A DNA stretch of 64,000 nucleotides, taken from the NCBI GenBank assembly GCA_947501355.1, contig CANMVA010000001.1, forward strand, positions 1,620,001 to 1,684,000, given 5' to 3'. Every line of letters begins with the position of its first letter. Positions within the stretch are counted from its first letter, which is position 1. The notes below the pieces were generated by a model. That model was not told the origin of the DNA and did not search any database. It saw nothing but the letters and a program-made list of their open reading frames with translations. The position numbers were made by a program, and so were the translations under genes. Of this stretch, positions 62,997-64,000 are shown one piece after another. The stretch comes from an uncultured Paracoccaceae bacterium. Lineage in GTDB: Bacteria > Pseudomonadota > Alphaproteobacteria > Rhodobacterales > Rhodobacteraceae.

Positions 62997-64000
62997 TTAT
63001 ACGACCCCGAATGCGCTAATGGCCGTGGCTACTTTTCGATACCCTGCGACGTTCGCCCCTCGGCGATAGTTGATACGATTGCCCTCCCGGCCTTCCTCGG
63101 CAATCCGGTCGTGAATGTCGGACATAATCGTCTTGAGACTGCGATTGACCGCATCGGCGCTGTCAAAGCGGCCATGGGCGTTCTGGCTCATTTCAAGTCC
63201 GGAAATCGCGACACCGCCTGCGTTTGCAGCCTTGCCGGGGGCATAAAGCAGGCCCTTCTTTTCGATATGGCTGACCGCATCGGCGGTCAGTGGCATATTC
63301 GCGCCTTCCGCCAGCAATCCGATGCCGCTATCCGTGATCATTTTGGCAGCGTCATCATCAATCTCGTTCTGGGTCGCGCAAGGCAACGCGATGTCGGCCT
63401 CATTGCCCCAAGGCAGCGCGCCTTCCTGAAAGCTCAGGTTCAAATGCTTGGGCGGGTCGGAGACATCCTCACCGGCGTCTTTCTGCATCCGGACCCAGGC
63501 TACGGCCTCTTGGCTGAAACCGTCCTCGGCCACCAGCGAGCCAGAGGTGTCTGATAGCGTAATGACCTTGGCCCCTTCGCAGATCGCCTGTTCGGCGGCA
63601 TGGGTCGCCACATTGCCCTTGCCCGAAATCGCGATGCGCTTGTCGGTGATCGTTTCCCCAAGATTGTCCAGCATGTTCTGGACAAAATAGATCAGACCAT
63701 ATCCCGTCGCCTCGACCCGCATCTCGCTGCCGCCAAAGGCCTCCCCTTTGCCGGTAATTGCGCCGTTGAATTGGCCACGCAGGGATTTGTAGGCCCCGAA
63801 TAGATAGCCGATCTCGCGCGTGCCGACATTGATATCGCCTGCGGGCACATCCGTATCCGGGCCGATATACCGGGACAGCTCGCGCATGAATGCCTGACAA
63901 AAGCGCATGATCTCTGCATCCGAGCGACCTTTCGGGTCAAAATCGGCCCCTCCCTTGCCACCGCCCAAGGGCAGGCCGGTTAGCGCGTTCTTGAACACCT
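62997..64000 (-). CDS. gdhA: Glutamate dehydrogenase (NADP-type), 5' end outside window
   Basis: Catalyses reversible amination of 2-oxoglutarate. The 334 codons present lack the first about 110 residues. Signatures seen: LTGLPLGGGKGGADFDPKG with the catalytic Lys, PAGDINVGTREIGYLFGAYKSL, FGGSEMRVEATGYGL, ISGKGNVATHAAEQA (Rossmann), and NAGGVAISGLEMSQN. This is the hexameric bacterial/fungal type I family. The GTG at 63998 is an internal Val (QVFKNALTG). Stop TAA at 62997 is immediately followed by the ALS-like gene start. Confidence 0.95.
   Translation of the reverse strand, partial: VFKNALTGLPLGGGKGGADFDPKGRSDAEIMRFCQAFMRELSRYIGPDTDVPAGDINVGTREIGYLFGAYKSLRGQFNGAITGKGEAFGGSEMRVEATGYGLIYFVQNMLDNLGETITDKRIAISGKGNVATHAAEQAICEGAKVITLSDTSGSLVAEDGFSQEAVAWVRMQKDAGEDVSDPPKHLNLSFQEGALPWGNEADIALPCATQNEIDDDAAKMITDSGIGLLAEGANMPLTADAVSHIEKKGLLYAPGKAANAGGVAISGLEMSQNAHGRFDSADAVNRSLKTIMSDIHDRIAEEGREGNRINYRRGANVAGYRKVATAISAFGVV

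Overview
The window looks like a chromosomal segment of a marine-type alphaproteobacterium of the Rhodobacteraceae/Roseobacter group. The evidence is the high GC content, the lipoylated E1-beta subunit of pyruvate dehydrogenase, a TRAP dicarboxylate-type transporter, a CxxC-less Fur/Mur regulator, the NepR-EcfG-PhyR general stress response, and many short core genes joined by ATGA or GTGA overlaps. I see no insertion sequence, phage, integrase, tRNA, rRNA or CRISPR array. Coding density is about 95%. All assignments rest on reading motifs, not on database searches.

Layout. 1-8.4 kb: central carbon genes on the minus strand (pdhA-pdhB-pdhC, class I fructose-bisphosphate aldolase, pgk). They are interrupted by ftsB and by an unusual pair: a cytoplasmic subtilisin-like protease with Glu where the catalytic Asp should be, and a small one-helix membrane protein. 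8.5-14 kb: two overlapping cyclophilins, a DUF3179 protein, a DECR-like SDR, tyrS and anmK. 14.2-17.7 kb: a complete TRAP transporter (DctP-DctQ-DctM). 17.7-30 kb: a mosaic of small units: eno-GNAT-cupin, DMT exporters, a BCCT transporter, an APH(6)-like kinase, a Fur/Mur regulator, a DUF533 protein, a Na+/H+ antiporter and SelO. 30-37 kb: nucleoside hydrolase-MazG, M20 amidohydrolase-agmatinase, prfA-prmC. 38-46 kb: a large minus-strand envelope operon lptF-lptG-lptD-surA-pdxA-rsmA-PNPOx. 46-52 kb: pepA-holC, a retropepsin-like protease, MarC, an ABC-F ATPase, ndk and TfoX-C. 52-55 kb: a candidate structured small transcript with a 32-codon reading frame, then an SDR/LLM-oxidoreductase unit divergent from its LysR regulator. 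55-64 kb: the general stress response island (csbD, PLD-like protein, HisKA_2 sensor kinase, ecfG, nepR, phyR, dps), followed by an acetolactate-synthase-like enzyme and glutamate dehydrogenase.

How the parts work together. The stress island is the clearest regulatory circuit. A near-palindromic promoter between nepR and phyR carries EcfG-type -35/-10 elements on both strands, so sigma EcfG, its anti-sigma NepR and the anti-anti-sigma PhyR appear to be co-controlled. dps has a perfect EcfG promoter and csbD has one with a single mismatch. The PLD-like gene sits directly behind the kinase in the same operon. A second possible circuit is a palindrome centred on AGCG(T/C)TAA just upstream of pdhA and eno, with weaker forms near fba and pgk, suggesting a shared carbon-metabolism repressor. 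The least explained items are the minus-strand small transcript at about 51.95-52.19 kb, whose terminator loop carries an anti-Shine-Dalgarno CUCCUCCC motif, and the protease/membrane-protein pair at 4.3-6.2 kb.
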